This document shows positions 34,255 to 49,700 of a DNA stretch of 64,000 nt, piece by piece. The notes under the pieces were generated by a model. It was given only the letters and a program-made list of their open reading frames with translations, did not search any database and was not told the DNA's origin. The DNA is from Nectonema munidae (taxonomy: Eukaryota; Nematomorpha; Nectonematoida; Nectonematidae): positions 1-64,000 of the forward strand of contig JAUIRK010000093.1 in assembly GCA_030549495.1 (NCBI GenBank), written 5' to 3'. Position 1 is the first letter of the stretch; every line of letters begins with the position of its first letter. The position numbers and the translations under genes are program-made.

Positions 34255-35150
34255 ATGCAATCTTATGCCAATAGTCAGAATTCTGTTTTGTCTAATGATA
34301 CTGATATAGCTAATTGTTTCAATAATAATTATTTTAATCTCTGCTTTAACACTATGACTTCAAGCAATGATGACTTATCCTACTTTGGCGCTCGCTGTTC
34401 AGAAATCTTCTTCGTTCCATTCTATAAGCTTGAATGATGTGCTCATTGCCATCCCTTCTTTCAAAAATAGCAAGTGTTTTAATCATTACGGTATTTCTTC
34501 ATTTGACATAAAATTGATAATAAAATTCTATCACTATACCATTCTCAAGACTACTTTTAACGTATGTATATACAGATTAATCTATATACAGGATTATTTC
34601 CAATTGTTTGAAATCTTCAGTTTTACTGCCCATTCATAAAAATGGTGACCCATACGATGACCTTTTTTCTCGCGTGCACGCTTTTATGCTACACATCTCT
34701 AAAGCACCTACTTCGTCTAATGGCCCACCACAAGATACTCACCCAGATAGAAAAATTTTTTTCAAGGTTTCGTTGATAACTATACACCCATCTCTATTAT
34801 TTCTTTTATCTCGAAAGATTTTAAGAGAATTATTTATAATCAAATTCTTTCTTCTATCCATGGCAGTTTGCTTACACTCTTGGTTATTCAAGGAATTATC
34901 CCAATTATATGATATTGACACAATGGTTGAAGCTCTTGAATGTAGAAACCAAATTCGTTCTTTTTTATAGACCTGCCTAACGGTTTCCAGTCATTACAGC
35001 CTTCTATCATTATTGATAAACCAAAATTCAATGGCTTCTATGAATCAGATTTATATTTATTCTAGTCTTACTAATCGAATAGACATTAAGCAGTCAGAAT
35101 AAAAAGCGCGATATCGCCTCTCCTGAAAGTTGGTTTTTTCTTGCCTCATT
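34255..35150 (+). pseudogene. LINE reverse-transcriptase remnant
   Basis: Plus-strand pieces in several frames match the N-terminal half of a jockey-like non-LTR reverse transcriptase. VLSNDTDIANCFNNNYFNL (about 34283) resembles the region before the RT. SISLNDVLIAIPSFKNSKC (about 34422) then NHYGISSFDIKLI fit the 'I..LK..K..G.DGI....LK' block. KSSVLLPIHKNGDPYD (about 34611) fits 'w....v.PI.K.Gd'. A nearby frame holds YTPISIISFISKDFKRIIYN (about 34780), the 'yRPISLl..isKi.Eriiy' block. LYLFFSL-type and NRIDIKQSE pieces continue to about 35100. At least five breaks are visible. The 3' tail may reach about 35460. Confidence 0.75.
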
Positions 35151-35876
35151 TAAACTGTAGTGCGATAAATTGAGACCATTCTTCCATATCAAGTTTGATT
35201 TCTTTACAAAAAAGCTTTGAGGACAATAAAATTTCAAAATAAATTAGAACATACATTGGCAAGCTTTAAATGCTAATCTTCATTTGTTCTTTCTTCATCA
35301 AGATCATTTTATTAGAAGAGTTAAATTCTTTTGTAAAAATCACCACATTTCTCACTACTCATCATCTCGTACTTTTTCCGAATGTTTTACTCGTAATACA
35401 CACTGAATGTTTTGCTATAGTTTTCTTTCACGTGCTAATTAGTTATGATGTAAACTTGTAGATGTACTGATTTTATTATTTTCCAGTCTATATTTATTAA
35501 TTTAATATTACTTATATACACACACACATATATATGTATATATTGTGAAAATTGCTCGAATCTTAATCTTTTGTGCTCTTATTCCTGTAATGTGTCATAA
35601 TTTTTTCTTCTTTCTCAATCTCATCTTGCTTTTCATTGGTTAAATTGATAAAACAGCGTTATGGCCTTTTTGTGATCCACGCTTCTATATCATTTTGCAG
35701 CATGTTTTCTTACTTTTTCATTGAGTCGTTTCGTGAGATTATCAAAATTTAAGAATGTCCTATAACATGTCTGAGAAAATAAATCTTATGCATATATATA
35801 GAAAGAAAATTTCGAGTTAATGTTTTAATTAATTTAATTTAGAGTTAATGATGAGATTTCGATGCCTATACTAGAA
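35151..35876. other. Spacer, possible LINE 3' tail
   Basis: No independent feature except a short CA/TA tract at 35514-35540. The first 300 bp may be the eroded end of the LINE. Confidence 0.35.
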
Positions 35877-38745
<2,869 letters not shown>

Positions 38746-41700
38746 AATTTATTTACATCTTAGCAAATATATTTACCTTTGCTGCTGTATTTGTTTTGCT
38801 CAGAACTACAATTTTACAAGAAGAATTGAGTGTGTTTGGCTTGAAAAGTATGAACTCTAGGGCTTCATGCTTTTGAAGCAAAGATATTAATTGTCCTTTA
38901 TTTTTTATATCTTTTCAGATATTCAACCATTCTTTTTTCTAAGGTATTTTTTCTACACTATTATTGTGAATTATATTTTTGAAATTATTCATAATTCTCT
39001 GTGTCATTTTTTTACTAATTTGTATACAAAAAGAGTTCTTCTTTAGAAGTGGGAAAAATACTTATGGGAAAAAGCGATGCTAGAATATAGGATTTATAAA
39101 TGTGTATGACTGCGCTTATCTATTGTCTATAGGAAATATTTGACGATGCATGTAAAAATCTAATCAAACACTTCCCCCAATTTTCACAACTTTCCATGTA
39201 AATACCATTTTCAAGCATTATTCTTTCACTTCGCCATTTCACGCTAAGAAGATTTCTATGCCATCACGTTTTCTAGTGCTAGCGATCATGCCTCGCAATT
39301 TGTTTATTGACACAAAAGTCGTTTGATGCCGTCATCTTTCCATTTTCAACGCTTCTTGATGCTTTACGCCAATAATTCTACTTCGATAAATTATATATTT
39401 TGGAGGCTTAGAAGTTGACCTTGAAATTTAGTGTTTATTTTAGCATCTCACACAGTAGTTCTTTCTCACTTCTTAGTATCATTTGGCTTTAACTTCACAT
39501 TTCATCTTCATTAAAGTAATTTACCTTTTATAAATATACCGATATTAACCGTTGACTTAAAAATGACAATTTTTACTCAGTTTGAATATGAATTGCTTAA
39601 TTTTATATTTCTACAAAATACTTATATTTATAATGACTTATTCAAAACTGTAAATTTGTTATTATATCATAATTAATATGCGAAATAACAAAAAGTTATC
39701 CCAAAACAAATGAAAATGCTTAAATTAGTGTGGAAATGCAAAGATTAAATAAATGAAAATAATTAAAAATAATTTAAATGACTATAAAATTAAAAAAAAA
39801 TAAATTCCAAAATGCACTCATATTATCACGATATCGTAATATTGAACTATTACTAATACAACTCAAATATTTTATGAAAAGCCTCAAATGCTTAATTATT
39901 TTGATTAAAAAAATGTAATGTTTTTATCTTTTCGGTATTTAAAGTTGAAAAAAGTAAGACAAACTTACAGATAATGAAGGATTCAAATCAATGAAGTAGG
40001 GGTGATCCTTTTTTTATATCAAGACTTTTTATAAATATTTACAAAACAAAGTTAGATAGAATTTTGGAATGTTTTATTTGAATTAGGTTAAATAATAAAA
40101 ATGATTAAAAATTACAAATTTAAATAATATATTATTGGAAAACATTTAATATGGAATCTTTAGTAACAAAAGTATATTGTTTGTTCATTCCTTTTGCCAT
40201 AAGGTATTTATTTTCATTCATTTTTCAACTTTAATAATGAAATGTTTTAAAAAGTGAGTTTTAAAAACACGAGAAAATCCGTGAAAACGTATTTGCTGTC
40301 AATATGAGGATTATGTAAAACTTTGCGGTTCACACTCAAAATGAAAATTTAGTTTGAGTTTGAAATGTATAAATTATACACCTTAAAAATAACTTCCGTT
40401 CTACACCTGGAAAGAAAATTGTATATATATATACACATGTAAAAAGACAAGATAAATTTTGTTTAATTCCAAAGGTTTATGGAAACCGCTAGAAAAAAAT
40501 TACACATTAAAAAAATTTAATTCTAACTCTTCAATTTTTTTATATTTAAAAAGTCGTTAATCCCTTATTACTCCAAAGGCGTTAAATACTTTGACCAATT
40601 GTGGGTCTATAATTTTGGACTTTATAAGAAATGCACCGAAATAAGGTTATAATATTCCCTCAAATTTTGAAATAAAGCGCTGACATCGTTTTGAGCTAAA
40701 ATATTCACACATTTTTAGTGTTCTAAAATTTTATGCTAAATTTCAAATTTAAATTAAAAATTATATTTAAATCACTGCATCTTCAATGATTCGAGTTTAG
40801 TTCTCGAAAGCACCCGATTTTGACTAATCCCTATTGAATTCTATTGGAAATTCGAGTTTTCCTTCTTCTACAGTTTACAGATACAATAAACTAAAATGGG
40901 TTAAGAAGTTTTGTACAAAAAACTACTTCTGATATAAAAAGTTTTTTTCCTACTCTCTACCTTGAGAAAATATAGACTTTATATTGTTATGCGATTACAA
41001 TTGTATAATTAACTTTTGCGTCCTTTTTGATCCTAATTTCTGGCCCTTTAAACTTAAATGGCCCATTATAAATATTTCGAAATCCGCTTTGAATCACTCA
41101 GAAAAGAGAAGCTATAATAAAATAAGGAACTGGCCATTGACTTTACTTAAAATAAATACATTTATATATTTTCTATACATAAATATAAAGGACCCTAATT
41201 TGTCTAGTTAACGTTTCTACCTTTTAAATTTTAAAATGCTGCATTCATAGTATTAAAAATTATTTTCGTATTTTGGAATTGATTATTTTCAAATTAAAAT
41301 CTGTTATTCTATGGATAGAGAAATGGGATTAGTTATTCTTTTTGAACGTAAATCAATTTGAGAGAACTAACTAGTCAGGCATTTTAAGAACAAACATTAG
41401 TTTGAGCCAACAATGATTTCAAACGAATCTTATAAAAAGCTACTAGCTAACTAACAAACTTACCATACCCTCAGTCGTAAAATTTACCTTGGAACGTGGT
41501 AAATTTCTTAAAAATTAATAAGTTTCTTTTATCCCAAGTATGAACATTTCAATATGATTCAATATCCCTACACCTAATATATTTTTCAATAATTTAAGTT
41601 CATCTCATTTGTTAATTATAAATTGTAATCTAAGTTTAAAATTTTCAGAATGATAAAGTATTAAATGCGACATTATCTTCAGCTTCTATCGATTACTGTT

Positions 41701-41887
41701 GTCTAAGATAGGGTTTCCGAACATGTGGCCATATGATGGCCAAAATGAAACCTACAGTTTTTTTAGGTGGGCCATATATAAATTAAGGTTTTTAGTGATG
41801 CCGGTAAAAGGGAAACTTAAGCTAGTTAATACAAACATATATTTATAATAAATATACTACTGCAAAAACATCTATAATAAAAAAGCC
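38746..41887. other. Long AT-rich intergenic stretch
   Basis: No coding sequence, RNA gene or obvious repeat could be supported. The only frame of note, 40984-41211 (75 aa), has no motif. Confidence 0.4.
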
Positions 41888-42018
41888 TTTAACCCTTTGA
41901 GGACCAACATTTTGAAGAGGATTCGTCTGCTTTCTTTTTCAATGGAATTTTATATATTCAAAGCAGACGATTTTCATTTTTTGGGTCACTGGTGACCCAC
42001 TGGTCCTCAAAGGGTTAA
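41888..42018. mobile_element. TTAA-flanked MITE 1
   Basis: TTAA at 41888-41891 is followed by CCCTTTGAGGACCA. The far end is TGGTCCTCAAAGGG followed by TTAA at 42015-42018. The ends are perfect 14-bp inverted repeats with a TTAA target duplication, as in piggyBac-type MITEs. The 123-bp body contains a GGGTCACTGGTGACCC palindrome and two CAGACGA words also found in MITEs 2 and 3. Confidence 0.9.
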
Positions 42019-42153
42019 CCCATTTAAGACCAAGCAAAGCAGACGACATCTAAAAAAAACGCAGCCGATTTATATTCAAAGTCATTGAAAAAAGCAGGCG
42101 AAGATGAAATTACTTATGTTCCAAAATAGGAACATTGGTCGTAAATGGGTTAT
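42015..42153. mobile_element. TTAA-flanked MITE 2, abutting MITE 1
   Basis: It starts at the same TTAA (42015-42018) with CCCATTTAAGACCAA and ends TTGGTCGTAAATGGG before TTAT. The inverted ends have a couple of changes, and the outer TTAA has one. The body shares GATTTATATTCAAAGTCATT and the flanking GCAGACGA/GCAGGCGAAGATGAAA words with MITE 3 at 61836. Confidence 0.85.
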
Positions 42154-43538
42154 TAAAAGGCAATTCACTTCCTATAATAAGTTCAACGCTCGGACACACT
42201 CTTTATAAAATAATAACTTATTTTGTTATTGTGAGAATATTTTGATTTTATGTGTCTTGGGTGTCGCAATAGTTAAGTATTTTATAAATAGCGCAGTGGT
42301 TAAATGCCCATTTAAAAGTGACAAGAAAATATTTTAGGGGAACTTTGTTTTCTTTTCTAAGATATTTTCATAGCCCATATAAAAATACGTTGCTAAATAT
42401 GGGCCAATAAATTATATAATTTGAGAATCAGTGGTCTAAGACTTTTCGAACTTTTATACTAAATATGCGCAAATATATATATATATATATTTTGATTATC
42501 ATTTTGTTTTTAAATATAAGATCTCTCTCGTTTTTAACACTAACAAAATCTTTAATACTAACACTAATGCTAATTTTACACTAATCTTAACCCCGACAAC
42601 AACTTTCCAAAATGTTACACTCTAAGACTTATTTAAAAATTAGGTGAGCACTTGTCAATCAACTATTATGCAAATTGAGGAACAAATTGGAGTTGTTGAA
42701 ATCAGCGAAAGAGTTCAATTTCATTCTTTTTACAATATGTCGTGATTTTTAAACAATTTCATTTACATGTAGTAAAGACATAATTATTATATAAAAATAG
42801 TTTGACGTATGTTCAGACTGACACCTATTTAGAAATATTCTCAATGCACATAATTTTTATTTGATTCAAAATTAATTCGCTCAGCTTAGACTTCCTTCCC
42901 AGAACCGTTAAGAAAGCGACTATATAAAATAATCTAAGCTAACAATAACCCAGCAGTTGATGATATTTAGTTTTCGTATAACAAGTCGGCCCCTATTTAT
43001 AATCTTTTCGTTGTGCTTAATTAGATGTCTTTATTTATTACTTGAAGATAAAACATATTTTGTTTGAAAAAAGAATTTTCAGCCAAAATTTTTGAAAAGC
43101 CAGTATTTATGTTTAAATTGTATAGGAAAGAAGTGAAGCTAAATTTGTTGTAAAAGTTTAGTGAGAGATGGCATTTTAAGGTCAAAACTAGAATGGCAGC
43201 TCAAAAAGAAATGAAACATATATGTTTTTTTAAATCTTGTAATTGAAAACTTAGAAAATTAATTGTAGTGCGTTTATATGAAAGGGTTTGTTATTTTATA
43301 AAAATAATGCGAATTATCTTCTTGTTCGCAAAGAGTGAGAAAAAGCAAAAGTATATGACAGAGTTATGCAAAACTACATGCGAAATTAGGGCCTAGAGCG
43401 CTTTTTATTCAACTGCTGCTGATTCATTCATCAAATGAGACTCAGATTAAATGTGCAAAGTTCGTTATGTAAACCAACAGCGGCTTTTTAAACACTTTTC
43501 TCAAACAACCTTTTGACTTTTTATATATTTCGGTTGTC
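42154..43538. other. Upstream region of the transporter gene
   Basis: AT-rich. It presumably holds the promoter and 5' UTR of the SLC26A11-like gene. An AT dinucleotide tract lies at 42474-42492. No TATA box stands out from background. Confidence 0.35.
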
Positions 43539-43799
43539 ATGAAAAAGTTAACTCAAGACTTTAAGAAAACTTTGAATAAGCTGATGGATACGGAGGAGCA
43601 TGTGGCGAACTTTGCGAAGAAGAAGTGCCAAAGCTTTTTTTCCATGAAAACTCTTTACAAACGAATTCCCGTGCTTTCATGGATACAGTCCTATTCCATT
43701 GAAAAGTTCATATGCGATTTGATAGCTGGACTAACCGTTGGCATGACTGTCATTCCCCAAAGCTTAGCTTATGCAAACGTTGCTGGTCTGCCTCTTCAG
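43539..43799 (+). CDS. SLC26A11: SLC26A11-like exon 1
   Basis: The start ATG opens an 87-codon exon ending CTTCAG before GTTTCT, phase 0. It holds a charged cytoplasmic N-terminus, then RIPVLSWIQSYSIEKFICDL and the SulP signature in the first membrane segment. The frame runs on past the donor, but homology stops at AGLPLQ. Confidence 0.92.
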
Positions 43800-46700
43800 G
43801 TTTCTTACGCTAAACATTCATTCTTCCAAAGTCTTATTTATATAATTTTTTCATTGAAAATGAGTATAGTCGAAAATTTATGAAAATTTGAAAACATGAG
43901 TGTTCAAAGGTATCTTTCATTACGCACCATGATTTGTAGAAGACACGATAAGTGGATATAGTAAAGAGCATTAGAGTAAAAAATTTATTGCCACAAAGTT
44001 TAAAATATGTAAATTTAAGCGGATTGTGTGCGAAAATTGAGTTATTTAAAACTTTGTGCCAATAAATTTTTTACTCTAATCCTCTACTTTACACACAAAT
44101 TTAATGGATCATCTTCAGCACAAAATCTATATCAGTGATTTGGCAAGACCACTAGAGACAACAAAAGACTGTTTGTCCAACCAACTACATACTTATATAC
44201 AGTAGAGTGCAAATGTTTTCGGCGACAGCTAATATTTTTTTCTTTAGAACTTTTGATCATTGATTTGATCGAAAACATTTGCATGGAATTATTATTAGAT
44301 AAAATATACAAATAATAATTTTGAATAAATTAAAAAAGAAAATAATATTAATGAAAAAAGAATTATTTTAAAATGGTATTTATAATAATGAATTAATTTA
44401 ATATAAACGAATTTCAGTGATCAAAGGATTGTAAAGGAAAAAAAATGTTAGCTGTGGCGGAAAACATTTCCACTCTATACTATGTATAATTTTAGCTGGA
44501 AGATACACACATTATCTCACCAGGAGAGACAACGCCTCATAATTTTTCGCACTCCCTTCCTAAACCTCAAAGCATTAAGACGTGCGACAAAAAGTCTTAA
44601 TTGTATTCATTACAATCAATTAAATATTAATTCATTATTCTTAGGTTTGCAGTGTATTTGATTTGATACTATTTAAAATAAAGCTTACTCCTTGCTTGAT
44701 TTGGAATGAATAAAATGGGGAGATGATCAAATTACATATATTGATACTTTTAAACCATTTTAAACTATTGTACTGCAATGTCTTGTGTAATGATATCATG
44801 TCTTTTTTGAAACCGCATTGCGCACTCTCATTTTCATGTTCTGAAACTTGTAATTGCGATCTAATAAAATTACTTCTCCTTTTTCTTGGTCAAGTGTTTT
44901 GGTATCTTATGGATATCTATGGACTCAAAATTTCACAAAAATTAACCTCTTAATCGATCGGTTAAAAGGTATTAGGCAATGAATTAGCTGGTTAACGAAA
45001 ACACGGTTGATTACCATCGCTTCAGACAAATCCTCGTGTTTTTAAATATTTATTCCATTACACATTACTGCAGTAAAGCTAGACTTTCGATTGCATTTAA
45101 TTTGATACTTATTTATAATGAACTTGGCTTGTTGTTTCATTTGATATAATAAAAATTGGAGACGCGAGGGTGAAAGTCGGTGTTTTTTGAATAATTGCAC
45201 CTACCTATTGCTACTACTTAGATTGAAAAGGGATAAAGCATGGATTCTTAATAATCTCTATGTTATAGTAGTACTATAGCAAAGTGTTAGAGTGTTAAAA
45301 ATGAATGATGGTATATTTTCTAATCTAAAGGTAAATGTAAAGGTAGCATAGGGTGTTTTCATCAAGAAGGCACAATTGCGCGGCTTGTATCGAACTATGA
45401 GGAAAGCAGGCTTGATGCGGGATCGAACCCAAGACCTTGAGTTATCGAATCCAGCATCTAACAAACCCTACTCACGCTCTATCTAACTCTATTAAGAATA
45501 AGAGTTAGATAATAGGCTTTTAGATACGGGTTTAGATAATGTCATTTTTAAAATATATTTTTACTTTTAATTTTGTTGGCGCCAGCAATTTAGTAAAAAC
45601 AAAGAAGAGCCTTATTCGAATCTACTAAAATTTTAATTTATTGCAGGTAATGATGCAGTTAACAAAATTAAAAAGTTCACTTGAATGATTTAAGTTCACT
45701 TTATACGTAAAACGTAAACGTATATACATACTTTCTGTGCTCATAGTTTTAACAAACGTAACGTAATTTTCCTTCTTGATGAAAAGGCGTGCTTTACATT
45801 TTTACATTTATGGGTCTCTCTAAATTTCATCTCACCAAAATTTGCACGAATAATAACTTCATAATTAATTTTGTCTAAAAAGATAACACCTTAATATTTA
45901 TTGGATAATTACTTTTTTCATCGTACTGGGACACTTCTCCACGTAATACTGTCTGTCTAGCTTTAAATTCTGTAATCGAATTTTATAAGTAACTATTTTC
46001 TTAATATTTTTTCATTAAAAGTATAAATTAAAATAATTTCTATTAGTGTATGAAATTTATATATAATCCATACCTCAGTCTTCCTATTTGTTTCGATACA
46101 AAAAAAGTAAGAAGGTCGAAATCTTAGCGAACTACAAAATGTTTTTTCAGTCCCGTAATTTCGAAGGATAAAGTAACTCATGCCACCACTCCGTATGGAC
46201 CTTGATAATAGATCTCCTACTCAAAATTTTGTAGAATTTCGAGTTAGAAGATGTGTTTCTTGCTTTCCTAGTAGGGCTCAGAACTCGGGTTGGACTGATT
46301 AATTTTTAGGTGAGATAGGGAAGGCCAATACTGCAGCTTCCTTCGACCCAAATACTATTTACTTGCTTCATATACAAATAATATAAGCGGAGAAGGCGCG
46401 CATCAAGTAGATCAGAGGATAACTTCTTGTGACCAACAGTTCTTATGATAACGTGTAACTTCATCTGTCATCCAAACTCTTTTGTCTGCTTGCAGAGGTG
46501 CGCGCATCTGTGCGTTGCTGAACCAATCTCTAAATCTATTCCTTTCCATGCTTCCTTTATTTGATCGCATTCAAAGCCTACTCTAGAAAAGTAAAAAACA
46601 TCCTGTTTCAATGCTATCGTGATTATATACGAGCGTCAAGGTTGAATTCGAAGTTTGCTGTGGGTTATTTTTCGTACAAAAATATGATTCGTAAAGATAT

Positions 46701-49700
46701 ATTTTGTCGTTGCACAATCGCGACAAAAAGGCCATTCGTGTCGACTAGTCCAACTCTATGACTACACACTTCTCATCAATGGGAGTCTTCGTCTAATTTT
46801 ATACAATTAGAAAAAGAGATTTCTACTTCAGTTCTAGCTAGCAACTTCTAAGACGATTGAAAAAAGGGCATTTGCGGTATAAGGTTTAAACTAATGCTTT
46901 CTTACTAATCCCTATTATCGCTTGTCATAGAAATATGCTCATTTTCAGTTTAATTTTTGCATAATTTTATATTTTTTTAAAAACAAACCCGATTTAAATG
47001 TTTTCAACATTTTTTAAACGGTTTTCTTAATCGCAAATATAAGAGCATACTTATTTTAAATGCGAGCTACTAAACTAGAGATTCGTTATTAAACAAATAT
47101 AAAATGAACTTTGAAAAGTTTATGAAACGTGAAGTGGAAAATAAAAGTTAAATTCTTAACAGCTTTGGATATTGATGCCAATTGTAAGCTTTATTTTTGT
47201 TATCGAATTATGCATTTCATGATCTATCGATAGATTTCACCGCATATTTTTCTGTGATTAGATTTTTTATTTTTTATTTTATAGTCTTTGTTATCTAAAT
47301 CATGGATAGAAAATGAAGCATGTTCTTATTATGATATCTATTTGATCAGATAGGGAAAGTGACATTAAATATATGAAATGCGCTATTAAATCTACCAGCT
47401 TTCTTCTTAGAATCCTTGATTGGGTTCGTACGTCCACTTATTCAAACATCGGTTATCAAAACACTTGAAATCCAAACACTCGAAAACAGTTTTTTCAGAT
47501 AAACCTTCTAATTTAAATTTGCATTACACATTTGTTTTTGAAGAGAATCGACAAATGGCAGGATTGCTACATTACTTCTTCATGTTCAAAAAGATTATAT
47601 ATCTATTTGTGATTGTGAAAGAAACATTGGAGGGACAGTAATAAAATCATATTCCTTAATTTTTTACTTTCCTCTTAATTTATCTTGCAAGAAAGCTATA
47701 TCGATAATAATTTGATCAAATTGACATTAGTTTCAGTTTATCAGAGATTTTTGACATACTTTTATTTGAAAGAAAGTCTTTATAAACAGGATCATCACAA
47801 TTTTGCCAAAATTATGAATCATGTCAACAAAAAGATCATGTTTAGTTTTGATTGACTTTATAACGCTTTCATGAGTTGATGTTTTATATATTTACTTTTT
47901 AGTTAGGAATGTTGCCATAAGCATCAGTAGAATCTGTTAAATTCTGTAGAATCCACATCACAATCGTCATCGGCAAAAAACTAAAAAACCTTTTCTTTAA
48001 TTTAATCAAAATTGAAATCTATGAACTCATTTATAATATAAAAAATGTTTAAATAAATATAAAGTTTAAATTATTTTTTATAAGTTTTTCTAATTTTTTT
48101 TTCATTTGCTAAAGCAAATAAACTTGCATAAGCAACATTTGGCAACTTTAATTCAGTAAATGGATTCTAATTAACTTGTACAAAAAAATCTGCACCCCAT
48201 TACCCCATTGGCACTCTCAAAATAAAAATTAATTTTTTTAATAACCAACTGTGAATCGAGTTTGTTCGTTTTTGGATCTTTTTCTAATTTTATACGATTT
48301 ACCTCTACATTCTACTCCAATGAAAAATTATATTATGTCATTAGCTAAGTTAGAGGTAACGTATTGACTCCGCAAAGAAAGCGCCTTACTCTAGAATTCG
48401 GGAAAAACCGAATGCTTGTAAATTTAAACTTGAAATATTTTAATTAAGTAACTAAGTTAATTAATTAATTAACTTTTATTAAGTAATTAAGTAGAAATTA
48501 ATAAATAAATATGGCAAAGAAATAATATTTACTCATTATTCAATTATTGTTAAAAACTTTTTGAATCTTTCTAACTCTAATACTAAAGCACTAACTCAAA
48601 TATTTTCATTTCAAACCAAATGTTTCTTCTCTTCTAGTATGGCTTGTACTCTTCGTATATGGGTTGCTTCGTATACTTTATCTTTGGAACTTCAAAAGAC
48701 ATCACTTTTGGGCCAACAGCAATCATGTCACTCATGGTTCATCAATACTCAGATGGAGGGAACGTTGAGTATGCAATCATCTTAGCATTGGTGTGCGGAC
48801 TGCTTCAGTTATTGATGGGCGTTTTGAACATAGGTACTTAAGATATACTGCATCGTTATGTTTATGTTTTACATATTAGTATGCATTGTGTATTCTTAAT
48901 CTATATTCGGTATTCCCTTTTTCTTCGTCCATCTTCTTTTTCAATCAACGCATAAATCAATCTTTTTATCTTCCTCAATTTAATAGGTGTCATAGAACAA
49001 ACATATAAAAAAGAAACGACCATATATTTTTACTGCTTTTAAAAAAACAAAAATTTGATCGACTTTTTCAAAAAAATATTATCAGATTATTTTGGGAATA
49101 TAAAAATTATACACTTATCTATCAATATATACTTCTTTCTAATCTAAATCAACATTTTCTGAATATAAATGAGCATAAGGATTAACATCAACTTAAATTA
49201 ACATATTTGTAGAGGGAAAAGTTAATTTAGGATGACAAAGATTAATTTAGGTTGGGAAAATGAATATTTATTCGATGTGAAGTTCAATCCAATTTAAAAA
49301 ATTAACTTGAACTTGACGTTGAAAATTCTTTACTTTTAAAAACATACACTTAAAACATACATTTTAAAGTTGATAGGATTTCATTTGAAGAAGAAACGCA
49401 AAAATTGTGGGCTAAATATAATTTCAAAAAGTATTTCTGAAAGTTTTACATTCTTTATTTTAGACATTATTTAAAGGCTGTGAAGATATTAGTAAGCTAA
49501 ACCAAGGTTTCCCAACCGGTCGCTAGATGGCCAAAATAATTAATCACTGTGCGTTTCCAAAAATGCTTTAAATGCAGAATTTAAGCGATGAGAAGCTTAT
49601 AAGAAAATTGGCTGCGTGTAATTCCATCATTATGCAACTTTCTTTAGTTAGTTAGAGTCTGTAATGTTAACTAAATAAAAAACAAAGGTTATTTCTCTCA

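Noticed and set aside
45258-45464. 68-aa minus-strand frame
   Set aside because: Runs through a SINE copy.
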